Source of the DNA: Mariaggregatimicrobium sp964498785
GTDB lineage: Bacteria; Zhuqueibacterota; Zhuqueibacteria; Thermofontimicrobiales; Thiofontviventaceae
Reading direction: 5' to 3'
Length of the DNA: 21,608 nucleotides
Assembly: GCA_964498785.1 (NCBI GenBank)
Contig: CAZCJL010000112.1
Span: forward strand, 1-21,608
Part shown: positions 16,401 to 21,145 of the stretch, in pieces
How the letters are laid out: each line of letters opens with the position of its first letter
How positions within the stretch are numbered: position 1 is the first letter of the stretch
The notes under the pieces: generated by a model
Told to the model about the DNA's origin: nothing
Seen by the model: the letters and a program-made list of their open reading frames with translations, nothing else
Databases searched by the model: none
Made by a program: the position numbers and the translations under genes

Positions 16401-16960
16401 TTGGCACGCGGGTCACCGCGATTTCCGAGTCGTTTTCGCAAATTCGCGAAGTGACCGCCGGTTCGGGATTGGGCTCGCAAAATATGCTGCCTGTCGCCTT
16501 TGGCCTGGCAACCGATACAATGGTAGACAGCCTCATTATCCGTTGGCCGTCGGGAATCAGGCAGGTTTCCACAAATGTCGCTGTAAATCAATACATTACT
16601 GTTAAAGAAGACAGCGCACTGATTGCTGTCGATGAATCAGATCGAACAAGCGCAAACTTACCAGTAGCAATCTCATTAGGCCAAAATTTCCCCAATCCCT
16701 TTAATCCGGACACAAAAATAACATACCAATTGCCAAAAAATTCTCACGTTCACATCGCTATCTACAATGTAACCGGCAAAGTGGTAAAAACGCTAATTGA
16801 TGCCAGCCAACAAGCCGGATTCAAATCAATAAATTGGAATGGCCGCGACAATGCCGGATGCGATGTATCCAGCGGGGTGTATTTCTATCAACTCAAGGCG
16901 CACGTGGAAAGTACAGGGGAGAATTTTGTCGAGACGCGGAAGATGGTGTTGGTGCGGTGA
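10481..16960 (+). CDS. Giant secreted mosaic protein: Asp-box and FG-GAP propellers, T9SS tail
   Basis: Encodes 2159 residues. A signal peptide spans about 1-36. Residues about 90-690 hold 13 Asp-box motifs (SIDAGVTW, SEDGGETW, SSDKGQTW, TENGGIDW and others), as in sortilin-like or GH74-like double propellers. Next come a PKD/cadherin-like segment (about 700-790), a CBM6/35-like module (about 797-920) and a CARDB-like domain (about 926-1035). Seven FG-GAP/VCBS motifs follow (1037-1390, such as DYDNDGFWDIY), then an ASPIC/UnbV domain (about 1396-1483). The CARDB, seven FG-GAP and ASPIC series is then repeated (about 1485-1590, 1597-1950 and 1957-2045). Residues 2065-2159 are a FlgD-like T9SS type A sorting domain. 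No hydrolase triad was found; adhesion or polysaccharide binding at the surface is inferred. The start is fixed by AAAGGAG. Confidence 0.92.
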   Translation: MSLKLIQFNNGLKINLFTLFSILTFLLCDSSFLIAQVKKYNDFRSRKSFINDSLLSLDQRMHKFELKHKTGYEGTTNFRKPMIEELSINLGNDEWTTNGPYGGGTFMTIAVAPGDSNIVYAISDGIGLYKSIDAGVTWTFVEALKVRYINTIAIDPNNPEIIYAMDYKSLYKSTDSGATWHKKDKNISAQYLSYGIIINPENSDVIYIGATNEILKSEDGGETWRTVLDSGQWFTKLIFDPTDTNIIYAADMQGVWRSDDAGDTWDFFNSGFPDYPYIYGLAVDSSNPDILYAGANGLYRSNDRGLNWSLIGFEGERIYWGIIVDPSDSQKLYVGTVRGFYKTSDRGAHWEHITTGIPSGMIYDIELNPQRSSSLYCGTSCNGILKSSDYGDTWHNLETNSKNRITKISIASDNSDIIFASSAYGGVFKSSDKGQTWERKNNGLLNLSVNSVVIDPSNSNIVYCCSDDDFYKSSDGAESWDTINTGLENIIIATSITIAPTNSDVLFATTLNGLYRTKNGGESWERIGFEGKYLSGIIAIHPFSSDIIYQGVWDEGLYRTENGGIDWVLINKNLENHEIVELAIDIVNPDIIYASTYKYGVFKSHDGGDNWEYAGLAGYYMYDLIIDAQKPDILYAACYNNDNNGGVYITINGAQNWASINQGLDSPYVLNLAMHPDDHYHLFAGTAYDGVWDYSIQNYPPIVEIHDLEQTIFEDGTPITFTGYGSDQEDGDLPDSVMVWSSSLQGELGRGDTLTVDTLMAGKHTIIFNGEDSFGMTNQDSVEITILPEGVGLIAILEAETDMTPFASSHWGDGLIGWRLNSNGSLESNQPVHFPEKRTYAFTLLARGTNVKGWPLCNLTVGEEIKATHIKINSSEYTEFIVPAIIDSGNFLVDVAFTNYIYDNFEGSRYFALDKLIITAPLLADHDIAVQSILSPGNTINPLAETTPKVEIVNFAQNPETNVPVTCVIEKTDGTTPNEVYRNQQTLSEIAGFAVDTVAFEKFQPTAEGTYQFTFFHEMPDADPANDSLRIETRTALFFDATQQANVSDMGPGFGVAVGDYDNDGFWDIYHTRGNENVLFHNRQDGTFENLAAEAGLEDLERASRSAGWFDFDNDNDLDLLILNQAGIALYRNANGRFTNISWAAGGFGDETNVTGLGIGDYNNDGFLDFYATRYGEGCFFFSNNRNGTFSDITDQTVLRNYNSSSSSALFFDFDQDGDQDLLVSSHSHEQRLFRNNGDTTFTNVAEPIGIHGGGNAHHVMVFDYNNDGWLDVYFVCGQEAMPANILFRNNGGTFTDVSEAAGINDRGDGRGGATGDFDADGFLDIYVVNNDGPNVLYHNNGDGTFKNISAQAGVDNPNRGFGTAVADFDADGDLDIYLANDEQPNVLYYNSGTPNNWVHVKTTGVISNRDGIGARVEVYANDMKMMRQIDGSPGLGSQSNFVAEFGVGQATQIDRLVIYWPSGVIQDTSNLAVNQLISFREPVLEHDFGIVSLLAPGDKTTAGVPIHAKIRIKNYGRMAETAVTVSMSVDSAGVTIFQDDQIVPELRAMKETEVTFAGYAPQGQAELWFSFSCNLSGDENLKNDSLRTRVLVSGLPYFINVAASLDLDSGRSSHGVAFADYDLDGDFDLYVANCDANILYKNNGNGTFSDATNIAWVGDQSCATGCVWADYNDDGFPDIYISNINQANTLYAYLRDGRFSNRTNSAQVGDTGHSWGVAFCDYDRDGFLDLFVAHDDDQTANVLYQNNGDATFTNVAAAAGLAYKGFNSGAAFGDYDNDGDPDLYVANRIGRSLLYRNNGDGTFTNVAVSAKVAESGNAHGVAWGDYDNDGWLDLFVTTAATGDVQSLYHNEKNGTFRRVSESAGLGRTGNTCRSVIWLDYDYDGWLDLYLANEKTDILYRNNGNGIFTEISSQAGIQDQIDSWDIAFADYDLDGDLDIFVPNNGPNIFYQHQGTPNNWLIVKPVGSISNHDGIGTRVTAISESFSQIREVTAGSGLGSQNMLPVAFGLATDTMVDSLIIRWPSGIRQVSTNVAVNQYITVKEDSALIAVDESDRTSANLPVAISLGQNFPNPFNPDTKITYQLPKNSHVHIAIYNVTGKVVKTLIDASQQAGFKSINWNGRDNAGCDVSSGVYFYQLKAHVESTGENFVETRKMVLVR
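16922..16960 (+). repeat. T9SS tail repeat, copy 1 (end of the giant gene)
   Basis: The last 39 bases of the giant gene, encoding NFVETRKMVLVR and the stop, match 19087-19125 at 37 of 39 positions and also match 20036-20066 closely. This is the intact, functional copy. Copies at 17766, 18890, 19087 and 20025 are orphaned or decayed. Confidence 0.85.
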
Positions 16961-16970
16961 CATTAAATAA

Positions 16971-17011
16971 TTGCTTATTAGAAGAATTGCTCTTCAATCT
17001 CGCTAATAAGC
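16971..17011. terminator. Hairpin between convergent genes, possible bidirectional terminator
   Basis: TTGCTTATTA (16971-16980) pairs with TAATAAGCGA (17004-17013) at 9 of 10 positions. Inside is a second hairpin, GAAGA (16981-16985) with TCTTC (16991-16995). It lies between the end of the giant gene and the end of the convergent TumE-like gene, overlapping the latter's last codons. There is no long T-tract on either side. Confidence 0.35.
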
Positions 17012-17388
17012 GAAGTTAAATTTTGTTCTTTGAAAGATATATTTGATGCAGGAATTCGATGATGCTTTATATCGGGCGGGATGTGTTTATGAAGTGGATG
17101 AGTGGATTGCAGTTCAGGATCATCAGGGTGACCCTGTGAATCGTACCAGTAGAGGCTTTCGTTATTACGGTAAACCTTATAGCTATAACCAGTAATCCAC
17201 TCATCTAATGTAAAATTTAGCGCTTCTCTTACTTCTAAGCGAATCGCTTTATCAAAGTGGATACTTCCTTTAATGACGCAAAGGTTCTTTCCAACAGGAA
17301 TGACTAATAGATCTGAGTAGCGAATATGATCTGAGAGATCAGCAATACCGTAAATGAATTGTTCGTAAGAATCACGAGTTTGTGACAT
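16978..17388 (-). CDS. DUF6516/TumE-like toxin candidate
   Basis: Encodes 136 residues. The layout matches the DUF6516 (TumE) family: an acidic N-terminal region, a central beta-rich stretch ending in YSYKVYRNNESLYWYDSQ, then a His-Pro-rich motif (GHPDDPELQSTHPLHKH) and a C-terminal helix. Family members are described as ribonuclease toxins, and the His-rich HPLHKH segment is the most conserved part. Its start overlaps the end of the upstream 91-residue gene by 17 bases, as in toxin-antitoxin pairs. It runs convergently to the giant gene with only 17 bases between stops, which suggests insertion as a unit. Family assignment is by pattern; toxicity is inferred. Confidence 0.68.
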   Translation of the reverse strand: MSQTRDSYEQFIYGIADLSDHIRYSDLLVIPVGKNLCVIKGSIHFDKAIRLEVREALNFTLDEWITGYSYKVYRNNESLYWYDSQGHPDDPELQSTHPLHKHIPPDIKHHRIPASNISFKEQNLTSLISEIEEQFF

Positions 17389-17647
17389 CGAATTTGATAT
17401 TTTTAAGGTTCTGAAGCAAAGGTGAGCGTTGTACGATTAGCGCTCGATAGCGCTTTTCACGATCCAGTTTGCTTTTGTAGAAACCTGACCATTCGGCGAA
17501 ATCTGGATTGCCATCATCATCAAGCCAGCCACTGGTATAGGCATCGAAAAGAAATTCGGATCGTACACCGTATTTTTTTTCAAATTCCTGGCATTTGTTT
17601 TCTGCAGCGTGCAAGTCTTCTAATATATCTTGTATAGAAAGTTCCAT
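17372..17647 (-). CDS. Small acidic protein, candidate antitoxin of the DUF6516 pair
   Basis: Encodes 91 residues. The pattern FEKKYGVRSEFLFDAYTSG, then LDDDGNPDFAEWSGFYKS, is a recurring one in short proteins encoded just upstream of DUF6516 toxins: an N-terminal helix (DILEDLHAAENKCQEF), an acidic loop, and a helical Trp/Tyr-containing segment. No helix-turn-helix is obvious. GGTGATC lies upstream of the ATG. It overlaps the toxin candidate by 17 bases, so the two are translationally linked. The antitoxin role is inferred from position and size only. Two TTTTGATCA direct repeats (17648-17656 and 17691-17699) upstream are possible operator sites. Confidence 0.6.
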   Translation of the reverse strand: MELSIQDILEDLHAAENKCQEFEKKYGVRSEFLFDAYTSGWLDDDGNPDFAEWSGFYKSKLDREKRYRALIVQRSPLLQNLKNIKFDVTNS

Positions 17648-17765
17648 TTTTGATCACCAGATATAATTGTTAGTTATTTACCATAATCAATTTTGATCAA
17701 TAATGCACGGGGAAATTTTTACGCAGGAAAATGAAAAATGTGATCGGGAGATGTTTTAAAAATTG
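17648..17765 (-). promoter_or_regulatory. Upstream region of the DUF6516 pair
   Basis: This 118-base leader is AT-rich and holds two direct repeats of TTTTGATCA (17648-17656 and 17691-17699), the first just upstream of the start codon. No -35/-10 pair of convincing quality was found, unlike the neighbouring C39 pair. The repeats may be operators for autoregulation, but that is a guess. Confidence 0.25.
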
Positions 17766-17813
17766 TGGAAGGGGATTTTGACTGGGAGGCGAGGTAGATG
17801 ATTGAGAAAATTA
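17766..17813 (+). repeat. Decayed T9SS tail-like segment, copy A
   Basis: Plus-strand reading gives VEGDFDWEAR, a stop, then MIEK, resembling sorting-tail ends such as GNFVETRKMVL with a one-codon insertion. It matches the segment at 18890-18937 at 38 of 48 bases, and GGAGGCGAGGTAGATG matches GGAGACGAGGAAGATG of copy 3 at 14 of 16. An alternative is a conserved upstream element of the minus-strand gene pairs, because both copies lie about 120 bases before a pair. Confidence 0.5.
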
Positions 17814-17821
17814 ATAATAAT

Positions 17822-17960
17822 TAGTACTACTTAATCAGATTAAGTCATAAATAATTAATTTTAATGCATGTTGGAGTGCAGTCCCTTTATGGACTGCATT
17901 TTGCAATGCATAAAAGCACAGCATTCCGTTCTTTTTTTAAAATCTGATTAAGCAGTATTA
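17822..17960. mobile_element. MITE-like element with 20-bp terminal inverted repeats
   Basis: Imperfect terminal inverted repeats (17822-17841 with 17941-17960, 18 of 20 matched; core TTAATCAGATT) bound 139 bases with no coding capacity. Inside is a perfect 8-bp hairpin, TGCAGTCC (17877-17884) with GGACTGCA (17891-17898), flanked by ATGCAT on both sides. No certain target-site duplication was found. It sits between the two minus-strand gene pairs. Confidence 0.55.
17877..17902. terminator. Hairpin with T-tract inside the MITE-like element
   Basis: The stem TGCAGTCC/GGACTGCA with loop CTTTAT is followed by TTTT-like sequence, a good intrinsic terminator shape on the plus strand. It lies just downstream of copy A and 67 bases beyond the stop of the C39 gene on the other strand. 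It may insulate the two modules. Confidence 0.5.
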
Positions 17961-17968
17961 GATAATCC

Positions 17969-18448
17969 TTATTTTTTATTGTCTGTTCTTTTCAATAAAA
18001 TAACTAAACCATCGTTGATTTGCCATGAGTTTAGAAAAGGTTCAAATGGAATATAGAATTCTTTCTGTCCAAAATTAGGATCATTTATAATTACATGCTT
18101 ATCATCGAATCCATGTACCACAACAGCGTGCAAGCATTCACTGTTCCAATGATTCAAAAACTCAGTCCAGAGCGTGACGATACACGGTGTTTTGGAAGTC
18201 TCCAGGTAATTCTTTAGCTCGGTAAGTGACCAAAATTCGATAGCAGAATGTATCCCATAAGGTTCATCATTGATGGTAAGAATATTAATGATATGAGTTC
18301 CAAAAGGCTTTGTTTTCAATTGCAGTCTCAGCTCTGATTCTGACACTTTTATACTGAAAAATTCAAGCATCATCCTTACACAAGCAGGGATGCAACTCGA
18401 ATCTTGTTCTTGCTTATGATGAGGCTTGCTGATATAAACGTTCGGCAT
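17969..18448 (-). CDS. C39-like papain-fold cysteine peptidase domain protein
   Basis: Encodes 159 residues, a lone peptidase C39-type domain. Visible catalytic elements are Gln13 (oxyanion hole) five residues before Cys19 in QEQDSSCIPACVRMML, His107 in LHAVVVHGFDD, and Asp123 in INDPN. C39 domains usually sit at the N-terminus of bacteriocin ABC exporters and cut after a double-Gly leader. Here there is no transporter, membrane segment or signal peptide, so the protein acts in the cytoplasm. Its start overlaps the end of the upstream 118-residue gene by 35 bases. The pairing suggests a toxin-antitoxin-like or substrate-protease unit; the function is not established. Confidence 0.8.
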   Translation of the reverse strand: MPNVYISKPHHKQEQDSSCIPACVRMMLEFFSIKVSESELRLQLKTKPFGTHIINILTINDEPYGIHSAIEFWSLTELKNYLETSKTPCIVTLWTEFLNHWNSECLHAVVVHGFDDKHVIINDPNFGQKEFYIPFEPFLNSWQINDGLVILLKRTDNKK

Positions 18449-18770
18449 TGGCTTCTATTTCGTTAATTTGAGAGGAACTTTCTAATACGAGATTTCCCGT
18501 GTTGGCATCAACCATAATTTCGCCAACACGACCTAATAATCCTTTACCAGGCAGGGAGTATCCAACAGGTACTTTCCATTGCAATTCATCTCCGATTACC
18601 AGATCGGGTTCCATGGCATGAATTAAGTTACCCGTATTTAATAATAAATACCGATTCACTTTTTGTCGTGCCACAAAAGAGGTGATATTAAATTCACCAT
18701 GCAGTTCAAATTTAAACTGAATGTTTTTTGTTTTTGGAATTTTCATTTTTTCTAATTCAACTTTGGACAC
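18414..18770 (-). CDS. Conserved small protein paired with the C39 peptidase, antitoxin-like
   Basis: Encodes 118 residues starting at a GTG (18770-18768) preceded by AAGAG at a suitable distance; an ATG at codon 9 is an alternative. The core LQWKVPVGYSLPGKGLLGRV, followed by GEIMVDANTGNLV, is a pattern I associate with small proteins encoded next to toxin-like genes, notably in cyanobacteria. It is followed by a short helical tail (EIEANAERLYQQ). No signal peptide or DNA-binding motif was recognised. It has its own good promoter and a 35-base overlap with the C39 gene, so the two are made together. It could be an inhibitor, an adaptor or the substrate of the peptidase. Confidence 0.6.
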   Translation of the reverse strand: MSKVELEKMKIPKTKNIQFKFELHGEFNITSFVARQKVNRYLLLNTGNLIHAMEPDLVIGDELQWKVPVGYSLPGKGLLGRVGEIMVDANTGNLVLESSSQINEIEANAERLYQQASS

Positions 18771-18817
18771 AATAATTACTCTTAAATTGAATGGTAAATT
18801 AAGCTTTGATATTTCTA

Positions 18818-18846
18818 AATATAAATAATATTTCTATTAAAGTCAA
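18818..18846 (-). promoter_or_regulatory. Sigma70-type promoter of the C39 peptidase pair
   Basis: On the minus strand TTGACT (18846-18841), a 17-base spacer and TATATT (18823-18818) give 5 of 6 matches in both boxes. Transcription would begin near 18811, leaving a leader of about 40 bases before the GTG start. Confidence 0.65.
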
Positions 18847-18889
18847 TATTTAACTTGAAGCCAATGAAAAAGAAAGGGGTGCATATATA

Positions 18890-18937
18890 TGGAAGGAGAT
18901 TTTGAGAAGGAGGTGAAGAAGATGATTTAGAAAATAG
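18890..18937 (+). repeat. Decayed T9SS tail-like segment, copy B
   Basis: Plus-strand reading gives MEGDFEKEVKKMI and a stop, close to the common T9SS tail end (GDF..VKKMIL). It matches copy A at 38 of 48 bases. It is followed within about 10 bases by another, longer sorting-domain remnant (18946-19125), so two tail ends from different genes are joined here. No gene body remains upstream on the plus strand. Confidence 0.5.
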
Positions 18938-18945
18938 AACAATAA

Positions 18946-19125
18946 AAAAACTTTACTACACAAAAGCAATCCGCAGGTTATTATTCAGTTGTCTGGAACG
19001 GCAAGGATGATGCTGGCAGGGATGTTTCCAGTGGGGTGTATTTTTATCTATTGCAGGCGATGGGTGTTTCAGGAAACTCGAAGGGTAATTTTGTGGAGAC
19101 GCGGAAGATGGTGTTGGTGCGGTAA
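18946..19125 (+). pseudogene. Orphan T9SS sorting-domain remnant (copy 2)
   Basis: An open frame without a start codon encodes about 59 residues: QSAGYYSVVWNGKDDAGRD, SSGVYFYLL, and finally NFVETRKMVLVR. This is the second half of a FlgD-like T9SS sorting domain, lacking the NFPNPFNP part and any passenger. Its last 39 bases match the end of the giant gene at 37 of 39 positions. The stop codon is intact, so the tail was recently functional or was recently copied. A naive long ORF in another frame (from 18989) runs through it and wrongly extends the next gene. Confidence 0.85.
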
Positions 19126-19183
19126 AAAGCTCGAAATAAATGAAACTAAAAAAAATACCTTAATAAAACTGGAGAGTGAGGTC

Positions 19184-19969
19184 ATGAAAAAATTAATCAA
19201 CGTTCTAATTGCTATTCTGATCTTTGCAACAATGTCTGTTGGACAAGAAAATGAACAAAATAAAAAAACTATTTACAAGAACGCAAAGGTTCATTTAAAA
19301 TCTGGTAAGGTTTTGAAGTGTAAAAAATTAACCGTACATGATTCTACAATAACGTTTTCAGTGAATGACTCAACACATGAAGTACTAAAAAGGGATGTCA
19401 CTTCTATAAAAGTGTCGAAGGGAAATCATTCGGTACTGGGTGGAATTGCCGGTGGAGCTCTTGCTTTTGCCGTGACCATTTTAATCAATGAGACAGGAGA
19501 TGTCACAACACACACGACCCAAACAACAACCTACTCCTATGAAAGCGGACAACAACATGCTTCCACTTCCGCACCAGTAACTGAAGTTGAAAAAACATTA
19601 TCCGGCGGCCAAATTTTATCGATTGTTGCCGGAGGTGCGTTGTTTGGTGCTATTATCGGATATCTCAATAAAGCGGATTGGCAGAAATTGAATTTTCATC
19701 TATCTCCCCAAAAAAGAAAAACCGACAGAGAGGAAAATGCAAGCTATCACATTCAACTCAATAACAGAGATGTGGTCGATGGCGTTATAAAAGGAGTCAG
19801 TGAGGAATGGATTTACGTATTAAAAAGCAATGAGACACTGATAAAAATCAAAAAAGATACTATAAAAAACATATACGGTAAACATCATTATAAATACACG
19901 AAGCAAATATTCAGACGTCAGGATTTAAAAATAACTGATGATGTGTTTCCAGATGCAGTTACATATTGA
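19184..19969 (+). CDS. Exported or membrane protein with two similar beta-rich lobes
   Basis: Encodes 261 residues from the ATG at 19184, preceded by GGAGAG; the same frame is open to 18989, but that part overlaps the sorting-tail remnant and is not protein-like. Residues 1-20 are a signal peptide (Gln21 new N-terminus). The N-terminal lobe (about 30-80, VHLKSGKVLKCKKLTVHDST) and C-terminal lobe (about 186-235, HIQLNNRDVVDGVIKGVSEE) look like related small beta-barrel units. Between them lie two Gly-rich hydrophobic segments (about 84-102 and 141-161) joined by a Thr/Ser-rich loop. The family is not recognised. Near-identical 34-base repeats flank the gene (19095-19128 and 20036-20069). Confidence 0.75.
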   Translation: MKKLINVLIAILIFATMSVGQENEQNKKTIYKNAKVHLKSGKVLKCKKLTVHDSTITFSVNDSTHEVLKRDVTSIKVSKGNHSVLGGIAGGALAFAVTILINETGDVTTHTTQTTTYSYESGQQHASTSAPVTEVEKTLSGGQILSIVAGGALFGAIIGYLNKADWQKLNFHLSPQKRKTDREENASYHIQLNNRDVVDGVIKGVSEEWIYVLKSNETLIKIKKDTIKNIYGKHHYKYTKQIFRRQDLKITDDVFPDAVTY

Positions 19970-20024
19970 CAGCGTATCAACCACATTTATTATTACAGAT
20001 GAAAACATAAAGGCAAAGCAAGAG

Positions 20025-20066
20025 AGTAAATTTTAGGAGACGAGGAAGATGGTGTTGGTGCGGTAA
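20025..20066 (+). pseudogene. Decayed T9SS tail fragment (copy 3)
   Basis: ETRKMVLVR and its TAA stop (20038-20066) are preserved and preceded by an in-frame TAG, with no recognisable sorting domain upstream. GGAGACGAGGAAGATGGTGT and the following 14 bases match copy 2 with one mismatch in 34. It forms the right boundary of the unit carrying the 261-residue protein gene. Confidence 0.7.
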
Positions 20067-20120
20067 AAAAATCAATTGTTCATGAAAACATTGCAAAACT
20101 TCATTTAGCAAAAGTAACGG

Positions 20121-20191
20121 ACGGGTAGAAGCCAAATGCGAAGTATTTATGTGGAATGCAGAATACTTGCTGGAAAGAAGATTCTACCTGT
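20121..20191. other. Two-tier hairpin in the gap before mntA
   Basis: ACGGGTAGAA (20121-20130) pairs with TTCTACCTGT (20182-20191) with one G-U pair. Inside it AAGTATT (20141-20147) pairs perfectly with AATACTT (20162-20168). TTTATTCTTT follows directly, so it may terminate plus-strand transcription, or be a structured RNA or repeat. The remainder of the gap 20067-20353 shows only the promoter at 20284-20312. Confidence 0.45.
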
Positions 20192-20283
20192 TTATTCTTT
20201 CAAATGATTATCTTTCACTTTAATATCTTTGCGCTATCTCCTAAAAATATGTACCACCCAAATTGTTCACCCCGGAAATCAGC

Positions 20284-20312
20284 TTGATTATTAAGCATTT
20301 TTTTTGTATAAT
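20284..20312 (+). promoter_or_regulatory. Sigma70-type promoter of the mntA/hepT pair
   Basis: TTGATT (20284-20289), a 17-base spacer and a perfect TATAAT (20307-20312) precede the pair. Transcription would start near 20319, about 35 bases before the ATG at 20354. Confidence 0.65.
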
Positions 20313-20353
20313 TATCTTAAAGTTAAGGCAATTCATAATCATGGAAATAGTCA

Positions 20354-20677
20354 ATGAATTCTGAAATACCTGAAATTGTAAAAGACTTTGTAAAGGATAC
20401 AAAAGCGATATTAAAAGACAATTTAGTAAAAGAATATCTATTTGGCTCCTATGCAAAAAATGAGCAGAGCGAGTTATCAGATATCGATATCCTTATAATT
20501 GTGAAGGAATTTGATGTCATGCTCAGAAAAAAGATTAGTTCTTTATCTTCTGAATATTCATTAGATAAAGGTGTTGTTATTTCGTCGATTATAAAAGATA
20601 TACAAGTCTGGGAGAAAAATAAGAAATACGAGACACTGTTTTATCGCGAAGTATCTAAATATGGAATTGAATTATGA
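20354..20677 (+). CDS. mntA: Minimal nucleotidyltransferase antitoxin, MntA-like
   Basis: Encodes 107 residues, typical of MNT-domain antitoxins. YLFGSYAKNEQSELSDIDIL (28-47) is the nucleotidyltransferase signature, with Gly31-Ser32 and metal-binding Asp43 and Asp45. The third carboxylate is not obvious; the corresponding strand reads KGVVISSI. In studied MntA/HepT systems the antitoxin adds AMP to the HEPN toxin and silences it. A weak GGAAA lies upstream. The stop overlaps the toxin start by four bases (ATGA). Confidence 0.88.
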   Translation: MNSEIPEIVKDFVKDTKAILKDNLVKEYLFGSYAKNEQSELSDIDILIIVKEFDVMLRKKISSLSSEYSLDKGVVISSIIKDIQVWEKNKKYETLFYREVSKYGIEL

Positions 20678-21108
20678 CGAATGAGTTATCTATTGAATTA
20701 TCCCGGTATCGTCTCAATAAAGCGAAAGATTTGTTAAACCAAGCCAAACTGCTACATGCTAATGAAAAGTTTGATGGAAGTATTAATCGGTCATATTATG
20801 CGATATTCAATGCAATTAGATCATTATTAGCACTTGTCAAGTTAGATAGCTCAAAACATAGTGGCGTCATTTCCTTTTTTGACAGATATTTTGTTAAAAC
20901 AGAAATTTTCGATAAAAGATATAGCAAAATTGCTCATTCAGCCTTTGATAGCCGGCAAGATTATGATTATGAAGATTTTAATATTCCAACAAGGGATGAG
21001 TCTAAATTTCAAATAGAGGATGCCGAGATTTTTATAAGTGAAGTAGAAGCTAAGATTAATTTATTGATTGATAACAAGATTAAATTGCCAGAAATAGATA
21101 TTTCATAA
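20674..21108 (+). CDS. hepT: HEPN-domain toxin, HepT-like
   Basis: Encodes 144 all-helical residues. The N-terminal YRLNKAKDLLNQAKLL, then NRSYYAIFNAIRSLLAL, is typical of the HEPN family seen as COG1895, and SRQDYDYEDF matches the R-x3-DY type segment of that subgroup. No clear Rx4-6H motif is present, so RNase activity cannot be assumed from sequence. It is coupled to the MntA-like gene by a four-base overlap. The C-terminal 20 residues are charged and probably disordered. Confidence 0.88.
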   Translation: MTNELSIELSRYRLNKAKDLLNQAKLLHANEKFDGSINRSYYAIFNAIRSLLALVKLDSSKHSGVISFFDRYFVKTEIFDKRYSKIAHSAFDSRQDYDYEDFNIPTRDESKFQIEDAEIFISEVEAKINLLIDNKIKLPEIDIS

Positions 21109-21145
21109 TACAGGATAATGTCGCTAAATACTTTTGTATGAGTTG

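Noticed and set aside
15239..16591. 450-codon open frame on the minus strand
   Set aside because: It lies antisense to the second FG-GAP block. Asp-rich repeats (GAT/GAC) read as Ile/Val-rich antisense frames, with no ribosome site or domain. The same applies to the 262-codon frame at 13280-14068 and the 231-codon frame at 14144-14839.
17969..18448. Bacteriocin maturation and export system
   Set aside because: There is a C39 domain but no ABC transporter, membrane segments or double-Gly leader peptide nearby.
18989..19183. N-terminal extension of the 261-residue protein
   Set aside because: The extension is Trp/Cys/Arg-rich out-of-frame sequence over the T9SS tail remnant. A signal peptide with a ribosome site starts at 19184.
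16961..20066. Integron cassette array
   Set aside because: The gene units resemble cassettes, but no attC-like sites with GTTRRRY and RYYYAAC cores or integrase gene were seen. The shared boundaries are T9SS tail sequences instead.
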